Part shown: in pieces, positions 53,334 to 62,851 of the stretch
Numbering within the stretch: position 1 is the first letter of the stretch
Layout of the letters: the number at the start of each line of letters is the position of its first letter
Assembly: GCF_001434335.1 (NCBI RefSeq)
Contig: NZ_AZFM01000001.1
Location: 91,349-155,348 of the forward strand
Length of the DNA: 64,000 nt
Origin: Lactobacillus kalixensis DSM 16043
GTDB lineage: Bacteria; Bacillota; Bacilli; Lactobacillales; Lactobacillaceae
Direction: 5' to 3'
Notes under the pieces: model-generated
Told to the model about the DNA's origin: nothing
Database searches by the model: none
What the model saw: the letters and a program-made list of their open reading frames with translations, nothing else
Program-made: the position numbers and the translations under genes

Positions 53334-54623
53334 ATGGAAGATTTAACCCAAATGATTGGCCGACAATGGTCAATTAGCCAACAAGAGGATTCTAGCATAT
53401 TTGAAGGAGTTAAGAAAATTGAAGCGATAAAAAATGGTGTTTGTCAGCGTTGCGGCACTGAAGCAGAGAATGCTTTGCCTAATAAAAAGAAATATTGTCG
53501 TGCCTGTATTGTATTAGGACGGTTATGTGAAGGAGACTACTTAATCAGAATGCCAGGTGAAGTTGATTTTCCCAAAATAAAAAATGGCGGCTTAACTTGG
53601 CAAGGAAAATTAACTACTAAGCAGCAAAAGATTTCTGACCAATTGGTTGAAAACTTTAAGCAGAAAAAATCTAGCTTGGTTCACGCCGTAACTGGAGCAG
53701 GAAAGACAGAAATGCTTTTTGCTTTAATTGCCGAATGTATGAGAAATGGCAAGCGCGCCTGCATTGCTACTCCTAGAATTGATGTGGTGAATGAACTGTA
53801 TCCGCGTTTTAAAGAAGCTTTTCAGGAAATCAAAATCGGAAAATATCATGGTCAAGAATATCATGAGCCTGAGCTGGAACAATTAACGATTTGCACTACT
53901 CATCAATTGATGAAGTTTTACCATGCTTTTGATTTATTAGTGATCGATGAAGTTGATTCTTTTCCTTACGTAAATAATCCTGAATTGCACTTTAGCGCTA
54001 AGAAGGCTGTTAAAAAAGATGGAATTCGTGATTATTTGACAGCAACGCCAACGCAAGATTTATTAACAGAAGTCAAAGCAGGAAAGATAGAGCTCCTAAA
54101 ACTAAATCGACGCTTTCACGGAGGGCTCTTACCAGTCCCAAAAGAAGAGATGTTTCTTAAGCCATTTTTGAAAAAAGAACAGATTAATCCTCAATTATTA
54201 AAAAGAGTGATAGAGGTAATTGATCAAGGACATCAGTTATTACTGTTTGTACCACGAGTTGAAGAAATTCCGGCTTATCTAACGGGATTAAAAAAGCAAA
54301 AATTTCCAAGGCAAATCAAAATAGATGGCGTGCATGCGGCAGATCCTGAACGACTTGAAAAAGTACAAAAATTTCGTGAGCGCCAATTAGATTTGTTAGT
54401 AACGACCACGATTTTGGAACGCGGGGTTACATTTAAAGGGGTATGGGTAATTATTATTGCTGCAGAAGATCCGATTTATACAACTGCTAGTTTAGTTCAG
54501 ATTGCCGGACGTGTCGGTCGTGATAAGGATGATCGAAATGGGCTGGTTTTGTATTGCTACCGGCGCTATAGCAAGAATATGCGTGAAGCGGTTAAGCAGA
54601 TTAAGGAGATGAACCAGTCATGA
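53334..54623 (+). CDS. comFA: ComFA, DNA-uptake helicase/translocase
   Basis: DEAD-box-like ATPase (429 aa) that drives single-stranded DNA import during transformation. An N-terminal four-Cys zinc module (CQRCGTE, then YCRAC) is typical of ComFA. Helicase motifs follow: VTGAGKTEMLFAL, ATPRIDVVNELYPRF, LLVIDEVDSFPY and ATPTQD in domain 1; TTTILERGVTF and QIAGRVGRDKDD in domain 2. The stop overlaps comFC (ATGA). A competence-type box precedes it, so it is probably silent outside competence. Confidence 0.95.
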   Translation: MEDLTQMIGRQWSISQQEDSSIFEGVKKIEAIKNGVCQRCGTEAENALPNKKKYCRACIVLGRLCEGDYLIRMPGEVDFPKIKNGGLTWQGKLTTKQQKISDQLVENFKQKKSSLVHAVTGAGKTEMLFALIAECMRNGKRACIATPRIDVVNELYPRFKEAFQEIKIGKYHGQEYHEPELEQLTICTTHQLMKFYHAFDLLVIDEVDSFPYVNNPELHFSAKKAVKKDGIRDYLTATPTQDLLTEVKAGKIELLKLNRRFHGGLLPVPKEEMFLKPFLKKEQINPQLLKRVIEVIDQGHQLLLFVPRVEEIPAYLTGLKKQKFPRQIKIDGVHAADPERLEKVQKFRERQLDLLVTTTILERGVTFKGVWVIIIAAEDPIYTTASLVQIAGRVGRDKDDRNGLVLYCYRRYSKNMREAVKQIKEMNQS

Positions 54624-55312
54624 ATGAGTGTTTATTATGTGGTCAAGTCTTTATTCCACGTTTTTCTTTTGTCAGAACTTTCTCGATCGAGATTAACGAT
54701 GAAAGATTGTGTTTACAGTGTCTAAAAAAGTTTGAGCGCTTAGGCAAGGATCGTTGTCCTTTCTGTGATAAAAATATGGAAAAAGTGGAAATTTGTTCAG
54801 ATTGTCGCTTTTGGCAAAAAATTTATGGGAATAACTTAATGAAGAATCATTCAATATATCGTTACAATCGTCAATTCCATGATTTAATGGTGTCATATAA
54901 ACGTTATGGTGATTATTGTTTACATAGGGTTTTAGAAGAATTAAGTAGTGAGCACTTAAAGAATTTGAATTTTGATTACTATGTGCCGATACCGACATCA
55001 CCAGATCACCAACAAAAGCGACAGTTTGATACAATTACTGCAATTTATGAAAAGATAGTACCACTGTCATTTTTCCTGAAAAAAAGAGAGCATACTGGAG
55101 CACAAGGTGAGAAGAATAAACAAGAGCGTTTAGCTACACCCCAAGGGTTTATAGTTGACGCAAATCAACTTTCTGAAAAAGATATAAGCGAAACTAGTAT
55201 ATTGCTATTAGATGATATTTATACAAATGGTAGAACCCTTTATCACGCGCGTGACAAGCTGCTAGAGATTTTTCCTAATGCTAAAATTGAAAGCTTCGCA
55301 ATTTGTAGATAA
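54620..55312 (+). CDS. comFC: ComFC, phosphoribosyltransferase-fold competence protein
   Basis: Partner of ComFA (230 aa). The N-terminal zinc ribbon has four CxxC-type pairs (CLLCGQ, CLQC, CPFCDK, CSDC). The C-terminal PRTase domain has YVPIPTSPDHQQKRQFD and the PRPP loop ILLLDDIYTNGRTL. ComFC binds ComFA and DNA in other species. It is translationally coupled to comFA and completes the operon; hpf then starts from its own promoter. Confidence 0.93.
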   Translation: MNECLLCGQVFIPRFSFVRTFSIEINDERLCLQCLKKFERLGKDRCPFCDKNMEKVEICSDCRFWQKIYGNNLMKNHSIYRYNRQFHDLMVSYKRYGDYCLHRVLEELSSEHLKNLNFDYYVPIPTSPDHQQKRQFDTITAIYEKIVPLSFFLKKREHTGAQGEKNKQERLATPQGFIVDANQLSEKDISETSILLLDDIYTNGRTLYHARDKLLEIFPNAKIESFAICR

Positions 55313-55318
55313 ATTTAT

Positions 55319-55346
55319 GTTAAACGCTTACAAACTTTGGTATAAT
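55319..55346 (+). promoter_or_regulatory. Promoter of hpf with cre-like sequence
   Basis: Extended -10 TGG-TATAAT at 55338-55346. Just upstream, GTTAAACGCTTACA (55319-55332) fits the cre consensus except its first two bases, which would place CcpA over the -35 region. Confidence 0.5.
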
Positions 55347-55391
55347 GTAAATATAAAGAAGAACCGCTTAGCGGTGAAAGGAGAATCTTAT

Positions 55392-55937
55392 ATGTTAAAA
55401 TACAATGTTCGTGGAGAAAATATTGAAGTTACTGATTCTTTGAGAAGTTACGTTGAAAAACGTTTGAAGAAACTTGAAAAGTACTTTGAATTAAATCAAG
55501 ATGTAATTGCTCACGTAAACTTGAAGGTTTACCGTGACCACTCAGCTAAGGTGGAAGTAACTATTCCATTACCATACTTGGTCTTAAGAGCTGAAGAAAC
55601 TACTGATGACATGTATCGTAGCATTGACTTTGTTTCAGAAAAATTGGAACGTCAAATTAGAAAATACAAGACTCGTGTCAACAGAAAGAGCCGCGAAAAA
55701 GGTTTACAAGACTTCTTTGTAGAAGCTCCTGAAGAAGAAAAGAAGTCAAGCAGCGAATTCGACATTGTTCGTAACAAGCGTGTAAACTTGAAGCCAATGG
55801 ATCCAGAAGAAGCAATCTTGCAAATGGATATGCTTGAACATGACTTCTTTGTTTTCCAAGACGCTGAAACTAACGGCACTAGCATCGTTTACCGTAGAAA
55901 CGATGGTCGTTACGGTTTGATTGAAACTGACGAATAA
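55392..55937 (+). CDS. hpf: Long-form ribosome hibernation promoting factor
   Basis: Binds the 30S subunit and pairs 70S ribosomes into inactive 100S dimers in stationary phase (181 aa). The N-terminal HPF domain (about 1-95) starts LKYNVRGENIEVTDSLRSYVEKRL, with HVNLKVYRDHSAKVEVTI. The C-terminal dimerisation domain is FDIVRNKRVNLKPMDPEEAI to FFVFQDAETNGTSIVYRRNDGRYGLIE, quoted in part. ATG 55392 follows AAAGGAGAA; the frame back to 55278 shadows comFC. Its own promoter and a cre-like site suggest growth-phase control. Confidence 0.93.
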   Translation: MLKYNVRGENIEVTDSLRSYVEKRLKKLEKYFELNQDVIAHVNLKVYRDHSAKVEVTIPLPYLVLRAEETTDDMYRSIDFVSEKLERQIRKYKTRVNRKSREKGLQDFFVEAPEEEKKSSSEFDIVRNKRVNLKPMDPEEAILQMDMLEHDFFVFQDAETNGTSIVYRRNDGRYGLIETDE

Positions 55938-55966
55938 AAAACAGCATAAACTAATGATTAATAAAT

Positions 55967-55995
55967 AAAGCCTCGCGCATCGTGCGAGGCTTTTT
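55967..55995 (+). terminator. Terminator of hpf
   Basis: GCCTCGC and GCGAGGC form a GC-rich 7-bp stem extended by A-T pairs, with a T-run. Confidence 0.9.
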
Positions 55996-56079
55996 GCTGA
56001 ATATTTTTAATTTCTCTTCAATCATGGTAAAATTAATCTGTATTTTTAGACTTTTAACATATAAGGGATCGAATAATTA

Positions 56080-58479
56080 ATGGCTAATATTTTAAAGAAA
56101 CTTTATAACGAGGACAAAAGACAACTCAAGAAATTCGAAAAAATTGCAAAAAAGGTTGAAAGCCATGCTGATGAAATGGATAAGTTAACCGACGAGCAGT
56201 TAAAGGCTAAGACGCCAGAATTTCGTAAACGTTTGAAAAATGGTGAAGCTTTGGATGATCTTCTTCCAGAAGCTTTTGCTGTTGCCCGTGAAGGTGCAAA
56301 ACGTGTACTTGGTCTTTATCCTTATCACGTACAAATTCTTGGTGGTATTGCACTGCACTTTGGTAACATTGCGGAAATGATGACTGGTGAAGGGAAGACC
56401 TTGACCGCCACCATGCCAGTATATTTGAACGGCTTGGAAGGAAAAGGTGTTCACGTTGTTACAGTTAACGAATATTTGTCAAGTCGTGACGAGGAAGAAA
56501 TGGGTCAACTATATAGATGGCTTGGATTGACTGTCGGTTTGAATTTGAATTCTAAGTCACCAGACGAAAAACGTGAGGCATACAACTGTGATGTTACGTA
56601 CTCAACTAACTCTGAACTTGGTTTTGACTATTTGCGTGACAACATGGTTGTTTATAAGGAACAAATGGTACAACGTCCACTTAATTATGCCATCATCGAC
56701 GAAGTTGACTCTATCTTAATTGATGAAGCTAGAACTCCTTTGATTATTTCAGGTCAAGCTGAGCAATCAAACGGTGACTATATTAGAGCTGACCGTTTTG
56801 TTAAGACATTATCTGAAGACAAGAGCGATGATGATGCTGATGACGATCAAGATCATGGCGATTACAAGATCGACTGGCCAACTAAGACCATTTCTTTAAC
56901 TAGAACTGGTATTGCTAAGGCCTGCAAGCACTTTGGTCTTAAGAACTTGTATGATGTAGAAAACCAAAAGCTAGTTCACCATATTGATCAAGCTTTGCGT
57001 GCTAACTATATCATGTTAAAGGATATTGATTATGTTGTTCAAGACGGTGAAGTAAACATTGTTGACTCGTTCACTGGTCGTGTTATGGAAGGTCGGCGTT
57101 ACTCAGACGGTTTGCACCAAGCTATTGAAGCTAAGGAAGGCGTTAAGATTCAAGAAGAATCTAAAACTCAAGCTACTATTACTTACCAGAACTTCTTCAG
57201 AATGTATAAGAAGTTGTCTGGTATGACTGGTACTGGTAAGACTGAAGAGCAAGAATTCCGTGAGATTTACAACATGCAAGTAATCACAATTCCTACTAAC
57301 CGTCCGATTGCCAGAAAAGATATGCCTGATGTTTTGTATCCAACTTTGGATTCAAAATTCGAAGCAGTAGTTAAAGAAATTAAGACGCGTCACGCTAAGG
57401 GACAACCAGTCTTAGTTGGTACTGTTGCCATTGAAAGTTCAGAACGTTTGAGTAAAATGCTTGATGCGGAGGGAATTCCACATGCTGTTTTGAACGCTAA
57501 GAATCACGCAAAAGAAGCTCAGATCGTTATGAACGCTGGTCAACGTGGTGCGGTTACTATCGCTACTAACATGGCTGGTCGTGGTACTGACATTAAGTTG
57601 GGGCCTGGTGTCAAAGAACTCGGTGGGTTAGCAGTTATTGGTACTGAAAGACACGAATCTCGTCGTATTGATAACCAGCTTCGTGGTCGTTCTGGTCGTC
57701 AGGGTGACCCTGGCTACACTAGATTCTACTTGTCACTTGAAGATGACTTGATGAAGCGTTTCGGTGGAGATCGTGTTAAGGACTTCTTAGATCGTTTATC
57801 AGATAATGATGATGATAAGGTTATTGAAAGTCGCTTGATCACTCGTCAAGTTGAATCAGCTCAAAAACGTGTTGAAGGTAACAACTACGATACTCGTAAG
57901 CAAACCTTGCAATACGATGATGTTATGAGAATTCAACGTGAAATCATTTACGGTGAACGTATGCAAGTTATTGAAGCTGATAAGTCATTGAAGAACGTTT
58001 TGATTCCAATGATTCACAGAACTATTGATAGTCAAATCGCAATGTTTACGCAAGGTGATCGTTCACAATGGCGTCTGGATTCATTGCGTGATTTCATCGT
58101 TTCAAGTTTAACTAATGAAGAAATCGCTGATTCAATTGACTTTAAGACAATTACTGTTGATCAATTGAAAGAAAAGCTTTATGACATTGTTGAACAAAAC
58201 TTTGAATCAAAAGAAAAAGCCCTTGGGGATCCTTCACAAATGCTAGAATTTGAAAAAGTGGTTATTCTTCGTGTTGTTGATGATCGTTGGACTGACCATA
58301 TTGATGCGATGGATCAACTTCGTCAATCAATTGGTTTACGTGGTTATGGCCAGTTAAATCCATTAGTTGAATACCAGGATTCAGGTTATAGAATGTTTGA
58401 AGAAATGGTTTCTAACATTGAATTTGACGTAACTCGCTTATTCATGAAGGCAGAAATCAGACAAAACTTAAGTCGTTAA
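56080..58479 (+). CDS. secA: SecA, preprotein translocase ATPase
   Basis: Motor of the Sec export path (799 aa). It has the N-terminal [20 protein letters not shown], Walker [34 protein letters not shown] as Walker B, the IRA/preprotein-binding regions, [14 protein letters not shown] and [11 protein letters not shown] of the second nucleotide fold. The C-terminus ends soon after the helical wing domain, and the usual Cys-rich zinc/SecB tail is absent, as in many lactobacilli. It precedes prfB, the standard Gram-positive order. Confidence 0.97.
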   Translation: MANILKKLYNEDKRQLKKFEKIAKKVESHADEMDKLTDEQLKAKTPEFRKRLKNGEALDDLLPEAFAVAREGAKRVLGLYPYHVQILGGIALHFGNIAEMMTGEGKTLTATMPVYLNGLEGKGVHVVTVNEYLSSRDEEEMGQLYRWLGLTVGLNLNSKSPDEKREAYNCDVTYSTNSELGFDYLRDNMVVYKEQMVQRPLNYAIIDEVDSILIDEARTPLIISGQAEQSNGDYIRADRFVKTLSEDKSDDDADDDQDHGDYKIDWPTKTISLTRTGIAKACKHFGLKNLYDVENQKLVHHIDQALRANYIMLKDIDYVVQDGEVNIVDSFTGRVMEGRRYSDGLHQAIEAKEGVKIQEESKTQATITYQNFFRMYKKLSGMTGTGKTEEQEFREIYNMQVITIPTNRPIARKDMPDVLYPTLDSKFEAVVKEIKTRHAKGQPVLVGTVAIESSERLSKMLDAEGIPHAVLNAKNHAKEAQIVMNAGQRGAVTIATNMAGRGTDIKLGPGVKELGGLAVIGTERHESRRIDNQLRGRSGRQGDPGYTRFYLSLEDDLMKRFGGDRVKDFLDRLSDNDDDKVIESRLITRQVESAQKRVEGNNYDTRKQTLQYDDVMRIQREIIYGERMQVIEADKSLKNVLIPMIHRTIDSQIAMFTQGDRSQWRLDSLRDFIVSSLTNEEIADSIDFKTITVDQLKEKLYDIVEQNFESKEKALGDPSQMLEFEKVVILRVVDDRWTDHIDAMDQLRQSIGLRGYGQLNPLVEYQDSGYRMFEEMVSNIEFDVTRLFMKAEIRQNLSR

Positions 58480-58484
58480 TAAGG

Positions 58485-58520
58485 AAAAGGGGAAGTGGTA
58501 GTGTCACCTCTCCTTTTTTA
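58485..58520 (+). terminator. Probable terminator or attenuator between secA and prfB
   Basis: AAAAGGGGAAGTG pairs with CACCTCTCCTTTT (one mismatch, one G-U), followed by T. It may only reduce readthrough into prfB. Confidence 0.7.
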
Positions 58521-58537
58521 TTTGAAAGGTGAAAAAT

Positions 58538-59654
58538 ATGGAAATTAGTGAAATTCAAAGTGTGTTAGATGAATTAAAGAAGCGTCTAGATCACTTTAGG
58601 GGGTCTCTTTGACTTAGATGCAATTGATGAAAGTATTGAAATTAATGAGCAAAAAATGGCTCAGCCCGACTTTTGGAATGATCAAGAAGCAGCTCAGAAA
58701 TTAATTGCGGATAATAATATTCTAAAAGAAAAAAGAGATTCCTTTTTAGCTCTAGAAAAGGGGTTTGAAGATGAAGAAACCGCTCTGGAGATGCTTAGAG
58801 AAATGCCTGATGAAGAAATTCGAGAAGAGGTGGAAAGCAATTTAACCAAATTGCAGGAACATTTCCATAACTATGAATTAGACTTACTATTGTCAGGTAA
58901 ATATGATTCTCACAATGCTTTGATGGAAATTCACCCAGGTGCTGGCGGAACGGAAGCAATGGACTGGGCAAATATGCTATTGCGAATGTATCAGCGTTAT
59001 TCTGATAGTAGCGGTTTTAAGTTTGAAATAAATGATTATGAGCCGGGAGAAGAAGCAGGCGTCAAGAGTGTAAGCATCAGAATTTCTGGTAAGAACGCAT
59101 ATGGAATGCTGAAGTCAGAGCATGGTGTCCACCGATTAGTTAGAATTTCACCATTTGACTCAGCTAAACGCCGTCATACATCTTTTGCTTCAGTTGAAGT
59201 TATTCCCGAAATTGATGATAGTATCAAGATCGATATCGATCCAAAGGATCTTAGAATCGACGTTTATCGTTCTAGTGGGGCTGGTGGTCAGCACATCAAC
59301 AAAACTTCTAGTGCGGTAAGAATTACTCACATTCCAACAGGAATTGTAACTACGTCTCAAGCTCAACGGTCACAAATTCAAAACCGTGAAACTGCGATGA
59401 ATGAATTACGTGCTAAGCTGTTCCACTTAGAAGAAGAAAAGAAGTTAAAGCAAAAACAAGCTTTAAAGGGTGAACAAAAAGAAATTGGTTGGGGTTCACA
59501 AATTCGTTCTTACGTCTTTCATCCTTATAATTTGGTTAAAGACTTACGAACTGGTTATGAAACAGCAGATACCAGCGGTGTAATGGATGGGAAATTACAA
59601 CCATTTATTTACGCATACTTACAATGGCTTTTAAGCCAAGAAAATCCGGAGTAG
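58538..59654 (+). CDS. prfB: Peptide chain release factor 2 with programmed +1 frameshift
   Basis: RF2 (371 aa) ends translation at UGA and UAA. The gene is split: codons from ATG 58538 reach an in-frame TGA at 58610-58612, and the rest continues in the +1 frame from GAC 58611, i.e. join(58538..58609,58611..59654). The site has the classic order: AGGGGG (58598-58603), TCT, CTT, TGA, C. Low RF2 lets the ribosome slip, giving autoregulation. The main frame has the stop-recognition SPF (ISPFDSAKRRHTSF) and catalytic GGQ (SSGAGGQHINKTSSAVRIT). It is not a pseudogene. Confidence 0.97.
58598..58613 (+). other. RF2 programmed frameshift site
   Basis: Shine-Dalgarno-like AGGGGG is followed by TCT-CTT-TGA-C. 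The CUU codon slips +1 onto UUU, skipping one base so that GAC is read. Confidence 0.95.
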
Positions 59655-59658
59655 AAAT

Positions 59659-59913
59659 ATGACTTTTACTAGCATTCTTATTTTGGTTTTAGTAGCAGCT
59701 GTAATTTTGGCAGTGATGTTTGCCTTATTTCATATATTTATTGCCTTAATTCCAGTTGTTTTGATCCTTGCTATTTTAATTTGGATAATAAATAGATTTT
59801 CAAATAAGAAAAATAATGATAATATGCCAAGTGACGAAAGCGCTTTTAGATATAGTTCTAAAGGTCATAAAAAAGCGCGCAATGTAAGCGTCAAAGATAT
59901 TAAAGATAAGTAG
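59659..59913 (+). CDS. Small two-helix membrane protein of unknown function
   Basis: An 84-aa protein whose first 45 residues are almost wholly hydrophobic (two closely spaced helices from [10 protein letters not shown] to IWIINRF). A polar, Lys-rich cytoplasmic tail follows ([19 protein letters not shown]). Not recognised; phage-shock-like or other small envelope proteins often precede hprK in relatives. It lies 4 bases after prfB and 10 before hprK, so it is in the same operon. Confidence 0.6.
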   Translation: MTFTSILILVLVAAVILAVMFALFHIFIALIPVVLILAILIWIINRFSNKKNNDNMPSDESAFRYSSKGHKKARNVSVKDIKDK

Positions 59914-59923
59914 AGGCATTAAA

Positions 59924-60889
59924 ATGGTAGAATCAGTAAAATTAACTAAATTGATCCGTGATATCAGTGTTATTAAAGTTTACCAAGGGGAAAACTTTAT
60001 TTCAGATAAAAATATCGTGGTCTCAGATATTTATCGTCCAGGTTTAGAGTTAACAGGCTATTTTGACTTTTATCCTAAGCAAAGAATTCAACTTTTGGGA
60101 AGAACAGAAATTTCTTATGCTGCTAGATTAGATCATGATTTGAGAAAGAAAGTTTTTGATAAAATGTGTACGTCAGAGACACCATGCTTTTTAATTTCTC
60201 GATCATTACCGATTCCAGATGAACTAAAAGATGCAGCTGATGCAGCTAAAATTCCAATTTTGCAATCATCAGAATCCACTACATATTTATCCAGTATTTT
60301 GACTGATTATCTACGCCAAAGACTGGCTAAAAGAACAAGTATCCATGGCGTTTTAGTTGAAATTAAGGGAATGGGTGTCTTACTTACAGGTGCTTCAGGT
60401 GTTGGTAAGTCAGAAACAGCTTTGGGATTGGTTCAACGCGGTCATCGTTTAATTGCGGATGATAGAGTTGATGTTTACCAAAAAGATCACAACACGGTTA
60501 TGGGGGAATCTCCTAAGATTCTTAGACACTTAATGGAAATTAGGGGAATCGGTATTATTGATGTTATGAACTTATTTGGTGTTGGTGCAATTAAGAATAG
60601 AGCGGAAATTCAGCTAGTTATTAATTTAGTTAACTGGGATGCTAATGCTAATTACGATCGTTTAGGTTTTAATGAAAATACGCGCGAAATCTGTAACGTT
60701 TCCGTGCCACAAGTGACGATTCCAGTTAAAGTTGGGCGAAATATTGAAATAATCATTGAAGTGGCTGCCATGAACTTCAGAGCAAAGAAGAATGGCTATG
60801 ATGCTGCTCAAGTTTTTGACGATAATTTAGCTAACCTTATTTCTGACAATTCTAAGATTGATACAGAAAAGGAGCGAGAAGATAAATAA
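59924..60889 (+). CDS. hprK: HPr kinase/phosphorylase
   Basis: Bifunctional sensor (321 aa) that phosphorylates or dephosphorylates Ser46 of HPr in response to ATP, fructose bisphosphate and phosphate, thereby setting CcpA repression. The P-loop is GASGVGKSE at 156-164, and the family signature is [20 protein letters not shown]. The N-terminal domain is normal. It is followed by lgt with a one-base overlap, the conserved hprK-lgt pair. Its target HPr is encoded near 20.5 kb. Confidence 0.97.
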   Translation: MVESVKLTKLIRDISVIKVYQGENFISDKNIVVSDIYRPGLELTGYFDFYPKQRIQLLGRTEISYAARLDHDLRKKVFDKMCTSETPCFLISRSLPIPDELKDAADAAKIPILQSSESTTYLSSILTDYLRQRLAKRTSIHGVLVEIKGMGVLLTGASGVGKSETALGLVQRGHRLIADDRVDVYQKDHNTVMGESPKILRHLMEIRGIGIIDVMNLFGVGAIKNRAEIQLVINLVNWDANANYDRLGFNENTREICNVSVPQVTIPVKVGRNIEIIIEVAAMNFRAKKNGYDAAQVFDDNLANLISDNSKIDTEKEREDK

Positions 60890-61725
60890 TGCTACTGGCT
60901 TTAAATAGAAATGCCTTTCAATTTGGTAACTTTTCCGTAAAATGGTATGGAATTATTATGGCCATAGCAATTATTTTAGCAACTTGGATGGCAATTTCTG
61001 AGGGTAAGAAAAGACAGATTATGCCTGATGATTTTGTTGACCTTTTGTTATGGGCTGTGCCACTTGGCTATGTTGGAGCAAGAATTTATTATGTCATCTT
61101 TGAGTGGCCATATTATGCTCAACACCCTGATCAGATAATCGCTATCTGGAATGGTGGGATTGCTATTTATGGTGGATTAATTGCAGGTTTGATTGTTTTA
61201 CTAATCTTTTGCTACAAGAGGATGCTACCACCATTTTTGATGCTTGATATTATTGCTCCTGGTGTAATGGCAGCACAAATTCTTGGGCGCTGGGGCAATT
61301 TTGTTAATCAAGAAGCCCACGGCGGTCCTACTACTCTGCATTTTTTACAAAGTTTACATTTACCGGAATTTATCATTTCGCAGATGAGAATTAATGGTGT
61401 ATACTATCAACCAACTTTTTTATACGAATCATTCTTTAATTTGATTGGTTTGATTTTGATTCTTAGTTTACGCCATCGCAAACATCTATTTAAGCAAGGT
61501 GAAGTTTTCATCTTTTACGTAATGTGGTACTCTGTAGTTCGATTCTTTGTTGAAGGATTAAGAACAGATAGCTTGTATATTTTTGGTATGATTAGAGTAT
61601 CACAAGCGTTAAGTGTGATTTTGTTCATTGCTGCCTTGGCTTTACTTATTTATCGACGTGTAAAAGTTAAGCCAAAGTGGTATCTTGATGGTAGTGGGTT
61701 AAAATATCCTTATAGTCGAGATTAA
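60889..61725 (+). CDS. lgt: Prolipoprotein diacylglyceryl transferase
   Basis: Membrane enzyme (278 aa) that adds diacylglycerol from phosphatidylglycerol to the lipobox Cys of prelipoproteins, such as the PhnD-like protein in this window. Motifs present are VKWYGIIMAIAIILA, GYVGARIYYVIFEW, NGGIAIYGGLIAG, and the signature LGRWGNFVNQEAHGGP with its essential residues. About seven membrane helices are seen. The start overlaps the hprK stop (TAATG). Confidence 0.97.
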   Translation: MLLALNRNAFQFGNFSVKWYGIIMAIAIILATWMAISEGKKRQIMPDDFVDLLLWAVPLGYVGARIYYVIFEWPYYAQHPDQIIAIWNGGIAIYGGLIAGLIVLLIFCYKRMLPPFLMLDIIAPGVMAAQILGRWGNFVNQEAHGGPTTLHFLQSLHLPEFIISQMRINGVYYQPTFLYESFFNLIGLILILSLRHRKHLFKQGEVFIFYVMWYSVVRFFVEGLRTDSLYIFGMIRVSQALSVILFIAALALLIYRRVKVKPKWYLDGSGLKYPYSRD

Positions 61726-61753
61726 TAAAAGTATAGAAAGATTGAGAGAAAAA

Positions 61754-62773
61754 ATGACAAAAATTTCAGTTTTAGGTAATGGTTCATGGGGTTCAGTTTT
61801 GGGATCAATGCTTGCTGATAACGGCAACGATGTGATTCTTTACGGAAATATCGAAAGTGTTAATGAAGAAATCAACGCGCATCACACTAACACTCACTAC
61901 ATGAAAGATTGGAGCATTAATCCTAATGCAGTAGCTACTGGTGATTTAGAAAAAGCAGTTAAGGGTGCAGATGTTCTTTTGTTTGTATTGCCAACTAAGG
62001 TAGTTAGAATTGTTGCTAAGAATGTCCGTAAAATTTTAGACGAAACTGGCGAAAAGCCTTTACTTGTTACTGCCACTAAGGGAATTGAACCTGGTAGTAA
62101 GAAACTTATTACTGATATTTTAGCTGAAGAAATTTATCCTAATGACAGTGATAAGATCATTGCAATCTCAGGACCAAGTCACGCTGAAAATGTAGCACAA
62201 AAAGACTTAACTGCAATTGCTTGTGCCTCAAAAGATGAAGAAAATGCCAAAACTATTCAAAAGCTTTTTTCAAATAATTATGTTCGCTTCTACACTAACG
62301 ATGACTTAGCAGGTGTTGAAGTTGGTGGTGCCGTTAAGAACGTTATTGCGATTGCTGCAGGTATTTTGGTTGGTAAGAAATATGGTGATGATGCTAAAGC
62401 TGCTTTAATGACAAGAGGTTTAGCTGAAATTACTCGTCTTGGTGTAAATTACTTTGGTGCAAAGCCTATGACTTTTTCAGGTTTGTCAGGAATTGGAGAC
62501 CTTATTGTAACTTGTACTTCAGTAAATTCACGTAATTGGCGTGCTGGTAAGCAAGTTGGTGAAGGTAAGAGTCTTGATTATGTTTTAGAAAATATGGGTC
62601 AAGTTGTTGAAGGGGCAACTACTGTTAAAGCTGTTCACGAATTAGCTCAAGAAAAGAACATTGATATGCCAATTAGTGAAGCTGTCTATCGCGTTTTATA
62701 TGAAGACGCTAATGTTGATGAAGAAATTGCAAAGATGATGGGTAGAAGTCCTAAGCCAGAAATCCGTTTGTAA
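61754..62773 (+). CDS. gpsA: Glycerol-3-phosphate dehydrogenase [NAD(P)+]
   Basis: Reduces dihydroxyacetone phosphate to glycerol 3-phosphate for phospholipid and teichoic acid synthesis (339 aa). The Rossmann start is ISVLGNGSWGSVLGSMLADNG; VTATKGIEPGSKK, ISGPSHAENVA, GVEVGGAVKNVIAIAAGI (catalytic Lys) and TFSGLSGIGDLIVTC are family motifs. I start at ATG 61754 after GAGAGAAA; an in-frame TTG 12 bases earlier overlaps that site. It follows lgt by 28 bases, in the conserved hprK-lgt-gpsA-trxB order. Confidence 0.95.
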   Translation: MTKISVLGNGSWGSVLGSMLADNGNDVILYGNIESVNEEINAHHTNTHYMKDWSINPNAVATGDLEKAVKGADVLLFVLPTKVVRIVAKNVRKILDETGEKPLLVTATKGIEPGSKKLITDILAEEIYPNDSDKIIAISGPSHAENVAQKDLTAIACASKDEENAKTIQKLFSNNYVRFYTNDDLAGVEVGGAVKNVIAIAAGILVGKKYGDDAKAALMTRGLAEITRLGVNYFGAKPMTFSGLSGIGDLIVTCTSVNSRNWRAGKQVGEGKSLDYVLENMGQVVEGATTVKAVHELAQEKNIDMPISEAVYRVLYEDANVDEEIAKMMGRSPKPEIRL

Positions 62774-62851
62774 GCTAGATAGTTGCAAAAGAAAAAAAGT
62801 GTAGTAGTATTAAGCTTATAAAAAGTAAGTGACAACTTAAGGAGTAAAAAT

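Noticed and set aside
58538..58655. prfB as a frameshifted pseudogene
   Set aside because: The break is exactly the conserved RF2 recoding site, and the rest of the frame is intact.
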